This document shows positions 35,976 to 44,687 of a DNA stretch of 64,000 nt, one piece after another. The notes beneath the pieces are model-generated. The model had not been told where the DNA came from. It saw only the letters and a program-made list of their open reading frames with translations, and made no database searches. Each line of letters starts with the position of its first letter. Positions within the stretch are counted from its first letter, which is position 1. A program made the position numbers and the translations under genes. This DNA is from Sphingopyxis bauzanensis (GTDB taxonomy: Bacteria; Pseudomonadota; Alphaproteobacteria; Sphingomonadales; Sphingomonadaceae): contig NZ_NISK01000003.1 of the NCBI RefSeq assembly GCF_002205675.1, forward strand, positions 682,001-746,000, written 5' to 3'.

Positions 35976-36665
35976 TCAGTCGTCGAAGCCCACGAACCGC
36001 GCAGCTTCTGCGACGCTCTTGCGGTTCGACACCACCGCATTGGCGGAGAAATCTTCGTCGGGCCAGCCCATCGCGACGCAGATCATGATCACCTGATCGT
36101 CGGGAATTTTCGCATGCTCGCGCACCACCGGGCTTTGCATGATGCCCTGGCTGTTGATGACGCAACCCAGCCCGCGCGACCAGGCGGCGTTGACCAGCGC
36201 GTTGGTGACCGCGCCGCAATCGAAGGGCGCGATGTCGCTGCCGAGCAGGACGCGGTCGTAAGTGACGACGATGCTGACCGGCGCGTCGAACTGGCGAAAC
36301 CCGCGCAACACCCAATCCTGTCGCCCGTCCTTGTCGTCGCGCGCGATCCCCATCGCGCCAAACAATTGTTTGGCGACTTCGATCTGCCGACCGCGATGTT
36401 CGTCGGGGACAAGGTTGAATGTCCGAAATTCGCGGCTGTCGGGTTTGCCCGCCAATATGCCGTCGGTGTTGCCACGGCGGATCGCGTCGAGCGGCTCACC
36501 GGTGACAACCGAGAAATTCCAGCACTGGTTGTTGTAGGACGAGGGCGCGCGCATAGCGACCTCGATGATCTCGGCGATCCGTTCCTTGGGGACCGGCTTG
36601 TCGAGGAAGCCGCGGATAGAGCGGCGTCCCAACACGACATCGTCAAAACCGATTGCCTGGCTCAC
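35976..36665 (-). CDS. Nitroreductase family FMN protein
   Basis: A 229-residue flavoprotein of the nitroreductase fold, which uses NAD(P)H to reduce nitro groups, quinones or related compounds. [20 protein letters not shown] at the N terminus with [18 protein letters not shown] binds [18 protein letters not shown] and [13 protein letters not shown] close the fold. The ATG overlaps the hemA stop by four bases, so it is co-translated with 5-aminolevulinate synthase. The physiological substrate is not known. Confidence 0.88.
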   Translation of the reverse strand: MSQAIGFDDVVLGRRSIRGFLDKPVPKERIAEIIEVAMRAPSSYNNQCWNFSVVTGEPLDAIRRGNTDGILAGKPDSREFRTFNLVPDEHRGRQIEVAKQLFGAMGIARDDKDGRQDWVLRGFRQFDAPVSIVVTYDRVLLGSDIAPFDCGAVTNALVNAAWSRGLGCVINSQGIMQSPVVREHAKIPDDQVIMICVAMGWPDEDFSANAVVSNRKSVAEAARFVGFDD

Positions 36666-37882
36666 GCCGCCTCGCGCAGTTCCAGCTCCAACCGGCCCCA
36701 GATTTCGACGAGCGCATCGGTGAGCTCACGCATCATCGCCTCGTCATGCGCCGGGCCGGGGGTGAAGCGCAGTCGTTCGGTACCGCGCGGCACGGTCGGG
36801 AAATTGATCGGTTGCACATAGACGCCATATTCGGCGAGCAGGATGTCACTGATCTTCTTGGCGCGCACCGGGTCGCCAACCATCAGCGGCACGATATGCG
36901 TCGTCGAATCCATCACCGGCAGTCCGGCGTTGTGGAAACAGGCCTTGAGATACGCGGCATTGGCCTGCTGTGCCTCGCGCTCGACGCTCGAGCTTTTGAG
37001 GTGGCGGACGCTGGCGAGCACCCCGGCGACGAGCACCGGCGACAGGCTGGTGGTGAAGATGAAACCCGGCGCATAGCTGCGGATGACGTCGATGATATTC
37101 TTGTCGGCGGCGATATAGCCGCCCATCACGCCGAACGCCTTGCCCAGCGTGCCCTCGATGATTGTGACCCGATCGGCAGCTTCGTCGCGGTCGGTGATGC
37201 CGCCGCCGCGCGGGCCGTACATGCCGACGGCGTGGACTTCGTCGCAATAGGTGAGGGCGTTATATTTGTCGGCGAGGTCGCAGATCGCGTGGATCGGGGC
37301 GACGTCGCCGTCCATCGAATAGACGCTTTCAAACGCAATCAGCTTCGCCGCTTCGGGATCGTCCTGCGCCATCAATTCTTCGAGATGCGCGAGGTCGTTG
37401 TGGCGCCACACGCGCTTTTCGCAGCCCGAATTGCGGATGCCCGCGATCATCGAGGCGTGGTTGAGCTCGTCCGAATAGATGATGCAGTTCGGCAGCAATT
37501 TGCCGAGCGTGCCGAGCGTCGCTTCGTTCGAGATATATCCGGAGGTGAACAGCAGTGCGCCGTCCTTGCCGTGCAGGTCGGCCAGTTCATGCTCGAGGTC
37601 GATGTGATAATGCGTGTTGCCGCCGATATTGCGCGTGCCGCCCGAACCGGCGCCGACATCGTGCAAAGCCGATTCCATTGCTTCGACGACCTTGGGGTGC
37701 TGGCCCATCGCCAGATAATCGTTCGAGCACCACACGGTGATCGGCTTGGGACCGTTATGGCCGGCAAAGCAGCGGGCGTTGGGGAACGAGCCGCGGTTAC
37801 GCAGGATGTCGATAAAGACGCGATAGCGCCCCTCTTCGTGCAGCCGGTCGATCGCGCGAGCGAAGATATCGTTATAATTCAC
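36662..37882 (-). CDS. hemA: 5-aminolevulinate synthase
   Basis: A 406-residue PLP enzyme that condenses glycine and succinyl-CoA to 5-aminolevulinate, the first step of heme synthesis in alphaproteobacteria (C4 pathway). Motifs are [57 protein letters not shown] and the cofactor lysine in [18 protein letters not shown] 37882 gives the standard N terminus [11 protein letters not shown]; the open frame further upstream has no homologous sequence. It precedes a nitroreductase in overlap. Confidence 0.95.
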   Translation of the reverse strand: MNYNDIFARAIDRLHEEGRYRVFIDILRNRGSFPNARCFAGHNGPKPITVWCSNDYLAMGQHPKVVEAMESALHDVGAGSGGTRNIGGNTHYHIDLEHELADLHGKDGALLFTSGYISNEATLGTLGKLLPNCIIYSDELNHASMIAGIRNSGCEKRVWRHNDLAHLEELMAQDDPEAAKLIAFESVYSMDGDVAPIHAICDLADKYNALTYCDEVHAVGMYGPRGGGITDRDEAADRVTIIEGTLGKAFGVMGGYIAADKNIIDVIRSYAPGFIFTTSLSPVLVAGVLASVRHLKSSSVEREAQQANAAYLKACFHNAGLPVMDSTTHIVPLMVGDPVRAKKISDILLAEYGVYVQPINFPTVPRGTERLRFTPGPAHDEAMMRELTDALVEIWGRLELELREAA

Positions 37883-38082
37883 GTTCCAGCCCCGCAATCC
37901 AGGTGCCAAATCCAGGCATTTTTGCCGCTCGTTCAGGGCGGCTATTAACACGCGGGCCAATAACGGTGAATTGGGCTGAAATCCAGTGCGAACGATTCGC
38001 AAGTCATTGCGTCGATCAGTGTGATCAAATGCACCGGTATGTTGACCGTCAGCGGTTAAGCGGCGAACCCAAAGCTGTCAAA

Positions 38083-38631
38083 ATGAGCAAGGACACGATG
38101 CGCGTCCCGCTTGTTGTCATATGGTCGATTGCCATTGAAATATCGGTGCTGGTCCCCGCGCCGGCGCCGGCACCGTTCGATGGGGCGTGGATGTCCTGCT
38201 AAACCTATCGCGGGGCCGCGATTTGCACGTACAAGTTGCTTGCCGCAACGCGGCAGTCGGGTTTGCGGCGTTCAGCGCTATTTTGCGACCAGCGCCTATT
38301 ACGAGCAGCGGTTTGTCGGTTCTGTGACGGGCCATGTCGCGCAAGTCGAGAAGATCTGCGGTGACCTGGGATTGGAGACCGACACTTATTGCACGGGTCA
38401 AGTTGCACGGGTCAAGTGCCGCGCAATGCCGCGAAGATCGGGTGGGGCACGTCCAGCGAACGATTGTTCCAGTGCCGGGGCCGATTGTTCAGCACGTCGA
38501 GCGATGCCCGCGCCAGTTGTAAGGGCGCGACGTCCGGCATGGGAATGCCGCGCGTTCGCGGCCTGGGCAAGCAAGGACAGCATCCGGAAGATCGCGACTG
38601 GTTGGCGGCCTGCGCAGCGGGGCGCGAGTGA
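38083..38631 (+). pseudogene. Decayed gene for a small secreted, cysteine-containing protein
   Basis: Three joined reading frames look like one former gene. It starts MSKDTMRVPLVVIWSIAIEI, a signal-peptide-like segment, runs to FDGAWMSC and hits TAA at 38200. After a frameshift (about 38230-38285) it continues RYFATSAYYEQRFVGSV and VEKICGDLGLETDTYC. Then comes an exact 14-bp tandem duplication (38389-38402 and 38403-38416). Removing one copy joins TYC to TGQVPRNAAKIGWGTSSERL in one open frame ending at 38631. No family is recognised. Two or three independent lesions make a sequencing artefact unlikely. The gap before it (37883-38082) holds the hemA leader and nothing else recognised. Confidence 0.6.
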
Positions 38632-38635
38632 TGCG

Positions 38636-39439
38636 TCAGATCGTCTCGATCCGGTCGATGCCATATGACGCCAGCGTCGCCAGCGGTGGCGGGGGGCGGT
38701 CGGCGCTGCGGGTAAACACCGCAAGACCGGGGGTTGCAGTCTTTGGCCATTGTTGGCCCTGCGTCAGGTCGGCGATCCGCCGCGCAATACCCTCGGCGCC
38801 ATCGATTAGGGTCACGCCCGAACCCGCCGCGGCCTGTAATTCATCGGCCAGCAACGGGAAATGCGTGCAGGCGAGGACGATGACGTCAATTGCGGCGCCG
38901 CCCGGTTGATCGCGCAGGCCCGCAATGGCGCGCGCAATCACCGCGGGGTCGACCGGTTCGCCGCGCAGCTTCGCCTCGGCGCCGGTGACGAGGCCGGGGC
39001 TGCCGTGGCGTAGCACCGTCTTGCCGCCCGCGAACCGCGCGCTGAGGTCGTCGACATAGGGCTGGCGCACCGTCGCTTCGGTGCCGAGCACGCCGATGAC
39101 GCCGCTTTTGGTGAGCTGGGCGGCAGGCTTGATCGCGGGGACGGTGCCGACGATCGGCAGGTCAAGTGCGGCGCGAACATGCGCAAGCGCGATCGTCGAG
39201 GCGGTGTTGCAGGCAATGACCGCGAGCCGCGGTTGATAGCGTTCGACAAGACGGCCGAGCAGCGCCGGGACGCGCGCCGCGAGCTCTGTCTCGCTTTTCT
39301 GGCCATAGGGCAGCCCGGCATAGTCGGCGGCATAGACGATCGGCGCGGTCGGCAGCAGCGCGCGCGTCGACCCGAGCACGGTGAGGCCGCCGAGGCCGGA
39401 GTCGAAGAACAGGATGGGGGCGTCGCGGGCGGGGTTCAT
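38636..39439 (-). CDS. murI: Glutamate racemase
   Basis: A 267-residue cofactor-independent racemase that makes D-glutamate for peptidoglycan. It opens with ILFFDSGLGGLTVL; YAADYAGLPYGQKSE follows; the two catalytic cysteines are in IACNTASTIAL (about 76) and VLACTHFPLL (about 188). The length is standard. It ends four bases from the end of the convergent decayed gene and is divergent from the insertion sequence. Confidence 0.94.
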   Translation of the reverse strand: MNPARDAPILFFDSGLGGLTVLGSTRALLPTAPIVYAADYAGLPYGQKSETELAARVPALLGRLVERYQPRLAVIACNTASTIALAHVRAALDLPIVGTVPAIKPAAQLTKSGVIGVLGTEATVRQPYVDDLSARFAGGKTVLRHGSPGLVTGAEAKLRGEPVDPAVIARAIAGLRDQPGGAAIDVIVLACTHFPLLADELQAAAGSGVTLIDGAEGIARRIADLTQGQQWPKTATPGLAVFTRSADRPPPPLATLASYGIDRIETI

Positions 39440-39482
39440 GCGTCGCGACTAGCAGGGGGCAAGGCGGTGCTCAAATATATCT

Positions 39483-39585
39483 CGTCGCCCCCCGCGACGG
39501 CGGGGGCCGCTGGCAATCTTGCGCGAGGCCGAGGGCGGCCGCGTGCGGAGGCACGTGACTCTGAACCCCCTACGCGGGGGCGACG
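39483..39585. repeat. Palindromic intergenic repeat, family B
   Basis: Arms GTCGCCCCCCGCGACGGCGG and CCCCCTACGCGGGGGCGACG enclose about 60 bases between murI and the insertion sequence. It is close to the copies at 6290-6380 and 53650-53742. Confidence 0.75.
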
Positions 39586-39607
39586 GTAATTGTCCATTCT
39601 GGAGATC

Positions 39608-39623
39608 AACCATACCGAATCCG
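39608..39623. repeat. Target site duplication, left copy
   Basis: AACCATACCGAATCCG lies directly left of the IS end and is repeated exactly at 41021-41036 directly right of the other end, marking a recent insertion. Confidence 0.88.
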
Positions 39624-41020
39624 TGTCGAGCGCGAATGAAGATGTCCGATTAATTGACACGACATATGTCCGATTGGTTTCATAGCGCGAGTGCAGCCTG
39701 CGGAGGGCTGGCGGAGGCGTAGCCGGAGCCGGTCCGGAGCGGGCTGCACTCGCGCGGATCGATTTGAACCTCGTCCTGGAGGGTGCCGTCGGGGCGATAG
39801 CCGCCGATTTTGCGCGGGCCGTGGAAGATGGCCAGGCAGTCATCGGGGTAGTGATGCACCCGGACGCGCATTTTGACATAGTGATGGCGAAAGGGGCTGG
39901 GCGGGATCTGCAAGATCATTCCCATGTAGCGCACGGTGTTATCGGCCCCCACCTGCCGGTCTTCCTGGACGCACAGGATATTGTCGATGTCGTAGCCGGG
40001 GATGGCTACGAAGGCCGACGCCTCCATCTCGGGCGCAACCGCGAACTGCGCGTTGTGACGGGGAAGATAGACCTCGGTGAGATAGTGGTTCGCCGCTGCC
40101 ATATCGGCGATGCCCGCCAGCTTCAGCTCGTTGACCAACCGCCCCTGCAAGGTGCCGAATGCCCGCTCCGAACGCCCGCGCGCCTCGGGCGAATAGGCCG
40201 CGATATGATCGATGCCGAGTTGGCGGAGCGCTCGCCCAACCTCGGTCGGGCGCGACTTGTCGACCTTGCCGCCCGCTTCGGGCGTGAAGAAATAATGGCT
40301 GCCCCGGTCGGTGTACAAAGAGCAGAAAAGCCCGTGTTTTGCGATCGTCTCATGGATGCCGCGCAGGCTCGAGTTGGTCCCTTCCTGCTTGCAGAAGAAC
40401 GCCGAGGTGATCTCGCTCGTCGCATCATCGAGCGTCACCACCAGGTCCGCATAGCCCTCGCCATACCAGCAGTGCGTGCTCGCGTCCTGATGGATCATCA
40501 TCCCCCGCATCGGCTTGCGCGGGCGCTTGAGACGGTGCGTTCCACCACGCTTGACGGGCCTCACCAGGCCCGCACTCAACAGCGCCAGACGCGTCCAGGT
40601 ATAGCCCCGGCGCAGGCTGTGATCGCGCCGCGCCAGCTCGTGAAAATGACGCATGTTAAATCCCGCATATCGATCTCGGTAAAGCTGCGTGAGCTCCTCG
40701 ACTTCTGCATCCGCCGCCCGCTGCCGCGATACCTGCCCAACGCGGCGATCCCGCAATCCAGCAAACCCGTCCTCGTCATACCGGCTGCGCAGCCGCAGAA
40801 AATGACGTGGGCTACAACCCAGGATCATCGCCGCATCCGAACAACTCAGTCGCCCAGCCTCAACCGCAAGGTAAAGCTCCTCAAAGCGCTCCATCCGTAT
40901 CGCCTCCGTCAATGCCCGATTGCGCCGCATCTGATGACTCCCTTCGCTCGGAGATCATCCAGACACCAAAATCGGACATATGACGCGTCAACTCATCGGA
41001 CATACCTCGTGCGCACGACA
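39624..41020 (-). mobile_element. Insertion sequence, IS1202-like (formerly ISNCY)
   Basis: A complete 1397-bp element. Ends begin TGTCG and form imperfect inverted repeats of about 52 bases (39624-39675 and 40970-41020). Each end contains two copies of ATGTCCGAT about 24 bases apart, probable transposase binding sites. A 16-bp exact target duplication flanks it. One transposase gene fills the interior. It sits 71 bases upstream of the plsY start, where it may have displaced or replaced that gene's promoter. From memory, a 15-18 bp duplication is described for one subgroup (ISTde1-like) of the IS1202 family. Confidence 0.9.
39680..40930 (-). CDS. DDE transposase, IS1202-like
   Basis: A 416-residue transposase. 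The N terminus has helix-turn-helix segments (AVEAGRLSCSDAAMILGCS, HFLRLRSRYDEDGFAGLRDR). The integrase-like core has aspartates in VVTLDDATSEI and LYTDRGSHYF and the glutamate in RGRSERAFGTLQGRLVNEL, completing DDE. It ends five bases from the left inverted repeat and starts 40 bases inside the right one; ATG 40930 follows GAAGGGAG. No frameshift or stop is seen, so the element may still be active. Confidence 0.9.
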   Translation of the reverse strand: MRRNRALTEAIRMERFEELYLAVEAGRLSCSDAAMILGCSPRHFLRLRSRYDEDGFAGLRDRRVGQVSRQRAADAEVEELTQLYRDRYAGFNMRHFHELARRDHSLRRGYTWTRLALLSAGLVRPVKRGGTHRLKRPRKPMRGMMIHQDASTHCWYGEGYADLVVTLDDATSEITSAFFCKQEGTNSSLRGIHETIAKHGLFCSLYTDRGSHYFFTPEAGGKVDKSRPTEVGRALRQLGIDHIAAYSPEARGRSERAFGTLQGRLVNELKLAGIADMAAANHYLTEVYLPRHNAQFAVAPEMEASAFVAIPGYDIDNILCVQEDRQVGADNTVRYMGMILQIPPSPFRHHYVKMRVRVHHYPDDCLAIFHGPRKIGGYRPDGTLQDEVQIDPRECSPLRTGSGYASASPPQAALAL

Positions 41021-41036
41021 AACCATACCGAATCCG
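41021..41036. repeat. Target site duplication, right copy
   Basis: Exact copy of the 16 bases at 39608-39623. Together they define the insertion point in the original gap between murI and plsY. Confidence 0.88.
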
Positions 41037-41090
41037 TTGATTGCGCGCGCCAACTTCGCCACAATCGCCGCGAACGGAGCAATAATTGCC

Positions 41091-41693
41091 ATGACGAATT
41101 TGTTGCTGATCGCCATGGGCTACTTGCTCGGCTCGATCCCCTTTGGCGTCATCCTGACCCGCCTGTTCGGCGCCGGCGACCTGCGCCAGATCGGGTCGGG
41201 CAATATCGGCGCCACCAATGTGCTGCGCACGGGGCGCAAGGGGCTGGCGGCGGCGACGCTAATCCTCGATGGCGCGAAGGGCGCGGTCGCGGTGATGCTG
41301 GCGCGGCATTTCGTGCCCGAACTCGGTGATCAGGGCGCGATGATCGCGGGCGCGGCGGCGATGATCGGCCATTGCTATCCGGTGTGGTTGAACTTCCGCG
41401 GCGGCAAAGGGGTCGCGACATTGCTCGGTCTCGCGCTCGCGCTGGCTTGGCCGATCGGGCTGGCCTTTGCCGCGGTGTGGATCGGCGCGGTGCTGTTGCT
41501 GCGCATCTCGTCGCTCGGCGGAATGCTGGGCGCGCTCGCGGCGCCGATTGCGGCGCTGGCGCTAGGCAATCGCGTTTATGCGATCGGTCTCGCAGGGCTG
41601 GCGGTCATCGTGCTGTGGCGGCACCGCGAGAATATCGCGCGGCTGCGGGCCGGGACCGAGCCGCGGATTGGCGGCAAGAAAGAGGTCGTGTGA
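41091..41693 (+). CDS. plsY: Acyl phosphate:glycerol-3-phosphate acyltransferase
   Basis: A 200-residue integral membrane enzyme that makes lysophosphatidate, the first acylation of phospholipid synthesis, from acyl phosphate. The three conserved loops are visible: GSIPFGVILTRLFG with QIGSGNIGATNVLRTG, GHCYPVWLNFRGGKGVAT, and WRHRENIARLRAGTEPRIG. ATG 41091 follows ACGGAG. The stop overlaps the GTG start of the dprA remnant. The insertion sequence ends 70 bases upstream. Confidence 0.93.
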   Translation: MTNLLLIAMGYLLGSIPFGVILTRLFGAGDLRQIGSGNIGATNVLRTGRKGLAAATLILDGAKGAVAVMLARHFVPELGDQGAMIAGAAAMIGHCYPVWLNFRGGKGVATLLGLALALAWPIGLAFAAVWIGAVLLLRISSLGGMLGALAAPIAALALGNRVYAIGLAGLAVIVLWRHRENIARLRAGTEPRIGGKKEVV

Positions 41694-42109
41694 CGCACGC
41701 CGAACGGCTGGCGCGGCTGCGGCTGATCCGCACCCCGCATGTCGGCCCGGTCAGCTGGCACCAGCTGATGCAGCGGTTTGGATCGGGCGCGGCGGCGCTT
41801 GACGCGCTGCCCGATCTGGTGTTTCGCGGCGGGGCGGGGAAAGTGCGGATTGCCTCCGCCGACATTGCCGAGCGTGAATTGGTACGTGCCGCGGACCTCG
41901 GCGCGCGGCATATTTTCAGCGACGAGCCCGATTATTCGCCACTGCTGCGCGAGGGCGAGATCGACCTGCTCGGTCCCACCCCGGTGGCTGTAGATGAACT
42001 GGTACGGCAATCGGGGCAGGCGACGGCGACAGTGCAGCTTGTCCTGCTCGAACTCGAACTCGCGGGGCGCATCGAACGGCATGCCGGAGCCAAGATTTCT
42101 CTCGTGTGA
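41690..42109 (+). CDS. dprA: DprA lacking its central Rossmann fold (internal deletion)
   Basis: 139 residues instead of roughly 360. The first 90 match the DprA N-terminal SAM-like domain (AERLARLRLIRTPHVGPVSW, LGARHIFSDEPDYSPLLRE). These join directly, in frame, to the C-terminal winged-helix domain (LLGPTPVAVDELVRQSG, ATVQLVLLELELAGRIERHA). The whole Rossmann-like DNA/RecA-binding core between them is gone. DprA loads RecA on incoming single-stranded DNA in natural transformation, so this copy should not work. It overlaps plsY by four bases, the usual neighbour order. The remaining frame is intact and could still be translated. Confidence 0.85.
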   Translation: MTHAERLARLRLIRTPHVGPVSWHQLMQRFGSGAAALDALPDLVFRGGAGKVRIASADIAERELVRAADLGARHIFSDEPDYSPLLREGEIDLLGPTPVAVDELVRQSGQATATVQLVLLELELAGRIERHAGAKISLV

Positions 42110-42154
42110 GGCCGCGCACAGCGCCCTAATCCCCGGCAATCTAACCTTTCATCG

Positions 42155-42174
42155 CGGTTCAGCCACGGTTCAGC
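42155..42174 (+). promoter_or_regulatory. Direct repeat, candidate response-regulator site
   Basis: CGGTTCAGC occurs at 42155 and 42166, an 11-base period typical of OmpR/PhoB-type tandem sites, about 50 bases before the VWA gene start. The regulator is unknown. Confidence 0.35.
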
Positions 42175-42221
42175 GGTCGAGCTTCAGTTTGATGATATTG
42201 TGTTACATCTCGGGGAGTGGG

Positions 42222-43853
42222 ATGATGCGAAGCCGGTTACTGACAAGCGTGATTATGGTTGCGGTGCTGGCGTCCGCGCCCGGGCCGATGCCTTTTGCAG
42301 CGGCGCAGGCCAGATCGATTGCTGGTCAAGGTTTCTGCCGCACTGCCGTCCCCCTGCCACGCCTCGACGCCGAGGTTCAGCCACAACAACAGCAATCGAA
42401 CGGAAGCGTCAAAACCGAAGGTGGGCGGAAGCGCGATCGCGACGTCGGCATGGCTCCGGAGCCGATGCCACCACCTCCACCGCCTCCTCCGCCTCCGCCT
42501 CCTCCGCCATCACCGATCACGGCGCCCTCTGCCTATGCCGACGCAAGCAGCGCGGCGGAAGCGGTGGTTACTGGCTCGCGCATTTCCTCATCGCCATCCG
42601 AATTGCCAAGGTCGGAGACGGCGATCGACGCATCGGGAGCGGAGCGGTCGGTCGCACCGCCAGTGCCTGGGTCGTCTGACGCGCGTATATTGTCGCCCTA
42701 TCCACCGCGGCCCCATCCGCGTCCTCAACCGAAGTCGGGCACCTTGACCGCGGGCGAGCATGATGATTTGCTTAACCCGGAGTTATACGCCGCTTATGTG
42801 AACCGCAGCGGCGATCTGGGGCAGGAGGTGCGGAGCCTGCCGCGCGTCGACACGATGCGGGTGGTGACGGTGAAGGTCAACGACCGCAGCGGCCAGCCGA
42901 TCCCCTTTGCCGACGTCGTCGTGACGTGCAGCGATGGCAACAGCATCACCATGGCGACGCAAGCCGACGGCCGCGCGGTGTTCTTCCCGGGGCTCGACCG
43001 GTTGAGCGAGCGGATCACCGTCACGGCGCGCAAGGCGGGACGGACGATCGCCGACGCGCGCCCGGTGCTGGTCGCCAACGCGGCGGGCGGCCAACTGGTC
43101 GGTCTGACCGCCAATCAGGCGGCGACGAAGGTAACCAAGCTCGACCTGATGCTGGTCGTCGACACCACGGGCAGCATGGGCGACGAGATCAACTATTTGC
43201 AGTCCGAACTTCGCTCAATCATCAGCGCGATCACCGCGAGGCACCATAACCTCGACATCCGGATCGGTTTCGTCTTCTACCGCGATCTCGGCGATGAATA
43301 TGTCACCCGCACGGTCGTCTTCGATCGCGATGTCGGGCGGGTGCAGGGCGCCCTCGCACGGCAGAACGCCAATGGCGGCGGCGATTATCCCGAAGCGATG
43401 GATCAGGCGCTGATCCGTGCCGTGGGCCAGGACTGGCGCCCCGATGCGGTCAAGTCGCTGCTGCTCGTCGCCGACGCGCCGCCGCACGATCAGCTGTTCG
43501 GACGGACTTGGCAAGCCGCCGAAGCGGCGCGCGCCAAGCGCATCCACATCACCCCAGTCGCGGCATCGGGGGTCGCCGACAAGGCCGAATATTCGATGCG
43601 CGCGATGGCGGCAGCGACGCAGTCGCGCTATCTGTTCCTGACCGACGACAGCGGCGTTGGCAATCCGCACGCGCCGCCGGCGATCGACTGTTATCTGGTC
43701 ACGAAGCTCGACGCGCTGGTGCGCCGCGTGATCGACAGCCAGATCAGTGGCCGCCGGATCGAGCCCGAGGATCAGGAAATCATCCGCAGCGTCGGCAAAT
43801 ATGACGCGGGCAAATGCAGCCTGCCCGCTGACTTTAAATGGCAGGATGGGTGA
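42222..43853 (+). CDS. Exported VWA-domain protein with proline-rich linker
   Basis: 543 residues: signal peptide (LLTSVIMVAVLASAPGPMPFAAA), a low-complexity region with an uninterrupted proline run (about 83-96), the segment EAVVTGSRISSS (about 114-126), then a region with VVTVKVNDRSGQPIPFADVV like a carboxypeptidase-regulatory or Ig-like domain (about 215-290). A von Willebrand A domain follows (about 308-480), metal site LVVDTTGSMGDEINYLQ. Cysteines in CYLV and KCSLP may pair. The start at 42222 follows CGGGGAGTGG. Such proteins are often envelope adhesion or chaperone-like factors; the partner is unknown. Confidence 0.82.
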   Translation: MMRSRLLTSVIMVAVLASAPGPMPFAAAQARSIAGQGFCRTAVPLPRLDAEVQPQQQQSNGSVKTEGGRKRDRDVGMAPEPMPPPPPPPPPPPPPPSPITAPSAYADASSAAEAVVTGSRISSSPSELPRSETAIDASGAERSVAPPVPGSSDARILSPYPPRPHPRPQPKSGTLTAGEHDDLLNPELYAAYVNRSGDLGQEVRSLPRVDTMRVVTVKVNDRSGQPIPFADVVVTCSDGNSITMATQADGRAVFFPGLDRLSERITVTARKAGRTIADARPVLVANAAGGQLVGLTANQAATKVTKLDLMLVVDTTGSMGDEINYLQSELRSIISAITARHHNLDIRIGFVFYRDLGDEYVTRTVVFDRDVGRVQGALARQNANGGGDYPEAMDQALIRAVGQDWRPDAVKSLLLVADAPPHDQLFGRTWQAAEAARAKRIHITPVAASGVADKAEYSMRAMAAATQSRYLFLTDDSGVGNPHAPPAIDCYLVTKLDALVRRVIDSQISGRRIEPEDQEIIRSVGKYDAGKCSLPADFKWQDG

Positions 43854-43952
43854 CGCTTTGATCCTGATGGCGGGCGTCCTGATAATCTCTTGACGGAAGG
43901 ATGGGACGCCCGCGACCCTCGCGCGCGGTCATGCGAGGGGGAGTTTCGGTCC

Positions 43953-44621
43953 ATGCAATTTGATGGCAGCCTGCTGGTTCCGACGCTGCGGCGAAGCTTG
44001 GATATGGCGACTGCCATGCCGGGCACTGTCTTGGTCGCCTGGCTGGCAACCACCGTCACAGGAGTTGCTTCGGATGTTGCCTTTGACCGGATGGGTGACG
44101 TGGCGAGTTTCGTCCTGATTGTTTATGGCATTCTGATTACCTATGTTCAGGTGTGGATTACCCGTGAAGCATTTGAACAGGTCGGCGTCGCACCCGCCCT
44201 GCCACTCGCCAATTCGTTGAGTGTCTATCTGCAAGGCCTGTTGATCGGGCTTGGGATATTGCTGGGACTCGTCCTCCTCATCCTGCCGGGGTTCTATGTT
44301 TTCGCGCGGTGGTACCTTGCGAGCGCACTGCTCGTGCGCGATGGCGGGGGACGCCGGGCTGCGATGCAGCGTAGCTGGGAGATGTTGGCGGCGCACTGGC
44401 CCGCCGCGCTGGGAGTCGGGTTAATCCTTGGCGTTCTGTCTGTCGCGCCGCTGGTGGTGGGGGAGGTGGCCCCGACGCTGGCCGTCGAATATGGGTTTGG
44501 TTGGTTGGTCGCGACCAACCTTGTCGCAGCGGCGGGAATCGTGGGCGGCTATCTGGCCGCGGTGAGCCTGTTGCTGAACATCGAACAACCCGCTCACACC
44601 TTGCAAGAAATTTTCGGTTGA
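43953..44621 (+). CDS. Hypothetical integral membrane protein
   Basis: A 222-residue protein with about five or six hydrophobic helices (MPGTVLVAWLATTVTGVAS, VASFVLIVYGILITYVQVW, GLLIGLGILLGLVLLILPG, WPAALGVGLILGVLSVAPLV, LVATNLVAAAGIVGGYLAAV). The middle motif LILPGFYVFARWYLASALLV followed by RAAMQRSWEM resembles the glycerophosphodiester-phosphodiesterase membrane-domain/DUF975-like group. ATG 43953 follows GCGAGGGGGAG. It lies between the VWA protein and topA; function unknown. Confidence 0.75.
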   Translation: MQFDGSLLVPTLRRSLDMATAMPGTVLVAWLATTVTGVASDVAFDRMGDVASFVLIVYGILITYVQVWITREAFEQVGVAPALPLANSLSVYLQGLLIGLGILLGLVLLILPGFYVFARWYLASALLVRDGGGRRAAMQRSWEMLAAHWPAALGVGLILGVLSVAPLVVGEVAPTLAVEYGFGWLVATNLVAAAGIVGGYLAAVSLLLNIEQPAHTLQEIFG

Positions 44622-44687
44622 CGCGGCGCGCAGCGACGCCACCCTCACGCGTACGTACGTAAGGGACAGCAAGGACTAAGGTTTTTC

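Noticed and set aside
37883-38002. N-terminal extension of hemA by 40 codons
   Set aside because: The added residues match nothing in ALA synthases, and GTG 37882 gives the standard N terminus and length.
39642-41003. Shorter IS boundaries at the inner ATGTCCGAT units
   Set aside because: No target duplication borders these points. Extending both ends by 17-18 bases gives matching TGTCG ends and an exact 16-bp duplication.
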